A stretch of 64,000 bases of DNA, taken from assembly GCA_963924555.1 (NCBI GenBank), contig OZ004597.1, positions 1,116,001 to 1,180,000 of the forward strand. The letters are read 5' to 3'. Positions 62,801 through 64,000 of the stretch are shown piece after piece (positions within the stretch are counted from its first letter, which is position 1; each line of letters opens with the position of its first letter). A program made the translations under genes and the position numbers. Below the pieces are notes generated by a model that saw only the letters and a program-made list of their open reading frames with translations, did not search any database and was not told the origin of the DNA. The DNA comes from Crambe crambe. Its lineage: Eukaryota; Porifera; Demospongiae; Poecilosclerida; Crambeidae.

Positions 62801-64000
62801 TGGTGTCACCTGCATTGGGAGAGGAGAGGGGACAAGCAAAACCAACCAATACATTCCCTCCGTAAAATTTACTATGAGTATCTTACCAGATTTCAATGAA
62901 GTGGAAGCTGCAGGGTAACCAGGAATAACCGCCCTGATGACTACTGGATAGGAGATGTTTGATGGAGGTGGGTAGTGACTCTTGAAGGAAAACTGTAAGG
63001 ACATCAATGAACCAAACTTCTTTTTACCAAGGGATCGAGTAGGAACAATGCCCAGCTTCTCCAGTGAACAAGGCACTCCCAGCTGGAACTGGGAGAGGTC
63101 TATTTCAACCTTTTGTGAATAATTCGTGAAGAGGCCACTAGTGGACGGAGGGAGGGGAGTCCCATGGGAACCGAACTGAGACCCCTGGGGGATTTTTGGT
63201 GCAGGAGGCAGGTCAGGGAAAGACATCGAGTGAAAGCTGCTATGAAGTTGATCCAAGTCTGTAAGAAGTGGAAAAGGAGAGGTCAGCATATCACATAATC
63301 CTTTTCATATGATTCATTTTCCACCCAATAGAATCCACCCTCTACCCCACCCAACAAAACTCACTAGATAAACTCCCACTTTGCAAATGCTGCTGCTTTT
63401 TGCCATGCCTCTTTCCCTTACTCATCACTTTCTGCAATCTAGTCCGCAGTGATGGTGACTTATCGGACTGGAAAGGGCTGATCCTTGGAGAGGATGCTCC
63501 ATTCTCTAAAACTCGAGGGGAGTCAGGCAACTGCAGACTGTTTGATAAGCTACTAGAGAAAAACAAAGCAAGAAGATCTTGTTATAGTCTTATTAATTAA
63601 GGGGAGGGGGGACGGTACCTCTCAGCCAGAGGGGACGCAGGGAAGATATCAGATATGGATGGATTGGAAGAGAGACTGGAACTGCTGCTACTTGGCACTA
63701 AGTGAGAGTGTGAGGGAGCATTAGGCTCTACATAGAACACTGAACCAGTCACTGGGTCCGTCTTCTCTGACCATGCATCATCATCAACACTACATACAGC
63801 AATAGTTAATACATACACACTATATTCTGTACTGACTCACTTGTAGTTAAACTTTGTAGGACTAGATAGGAATGGAGTATCAAGGAGAGGAGAGAGAGGA
63901 TGTGGTACTTGCGTGACAGACTGACAGTGGTCTGAGATGCTATTAACATTTGGAAGGGAAGCAGACAGTGGATTGGACTTCCTGATCCTACCATGTGCCA
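59834..64000 (-). CDS. INTU: INTU (inturned), planar cell polarity effector, cut by right edge
   Basis: Inturned belongs to the CPLANE complex (with FUZ and WDPCP), which recruits IFT-A and remodels the apical cytoskeleton for ciliogenesis. The 5' end lies outside the window. Exons visible at the right encode a Ser/Pro-rich segment and NVDDDAWSEKTDPVTGSVFY, matching the human DDLEPEWLD...NGELFYLEL region. The PDZ domain is at about 62750-63240 (PVVIRAVIPGYPAASTSLKS, AGDTILSVNQHTVNMDNIDS). The longin/Mon1-like middle is at 61300-62460 (CHAYRLLELTATEGVSQIVV, matching human [20 protein letters not shown]). The C-terminal longin is at 59834-60420 (FENLLFHFINLEPGCGLMLC, GVLIECGTLSHKTPLCYWII). The last exon, GRYFRKINRELYICCQENAS to AFKLLFGWSGQY, closes at TAG 59834-59836, matching human ELYVCFHDS and AFKLFFGLTL. 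Confidence 0.92.

Overview
This window is a gene-dense stretch of an animal nuclear genome. About 20 protein-coding genes lie on both strands. Nearly all are split by very short GT-AG introns (often 50-100 nt) and separated by only 100-500 bp. The gene set (OFD1, IFT81, KIF3A, INTU, PLK4, FANCB, VPS37A, LARP1, MOSPD2) is that of a ciliated metazoan. The tiny introns and spacers, together with a multi-CARD caspase-like protein of unfamiliar architecture, suggest an early-branching animal, most likely a demosponge. That placement is inference: there is no rRNA or mitochondrial marker in the window.

Layout, left to right. 1-6.3 kb: OFD1 (minus, runs off the left edge), the 37-residue OST4 microprotein (plus), lipoyl synthase LIAS (minus), the dynein-arm factor CCDC103 (plus) and an unrecognised 211-residue gene (minus). 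6.5-17.9 kb: two tandem full-length ABCB (P-glycoprotein-type) transporters that share near-identical ATPase exons and one identical intron. 18-30 kb: ESCRT-I VPS37A (minus), the GPI-lipid remodelling protein CWH43/PGAP2IP (plus) and the RNA-binding protein LARP1 (minus). 30-37.7 kb: an intronless IFT81 (plus), the kinesin-2 motor KIF3A (minus), a small unrecognised coiled-coil gene (plus) and TMEM184C (plus). 37.8-49 kb: an Hsp110-type chaperone (minus), PLK4 (plus) and FANCB (minus). 49-58.3 kb: MOSPD2 (plus), then a roughly 1300-residue protein with three CARD-like domains followed by a caspase-like domain that appears to have lost its catalytic His and Cys. 58.4-64 kb: COPS9 (plus), MOB4 (minus) and INTU (minus, runs off the right edge).

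Themes. Six genes (OFD1, CCDC103, IFT81, KIF3A, PLK4, INTU) act in building centrioles, basal bodies or cilia, which is a striking share of one 64-kb window. Eight neighbouring pairs are head-to-head, with start codons 100-480 bp apart, so shared bidirectional promoters are probably the main regulatory arrangement. Several of these spacers carry an NRF1-like TGCGCATGC core, and the chaperone/PLK4 spacer has a clear heat-shock element. The most novel-looking item is the triple-CARD pseudo-caspase. The PLK4 gene, with a conserved beta-TrCP degron plus a tandem array of KEN boxes, is the second. All exon joins were made by eye from reading frame, splice signals and remembered family features, so individual boundaries may be off.
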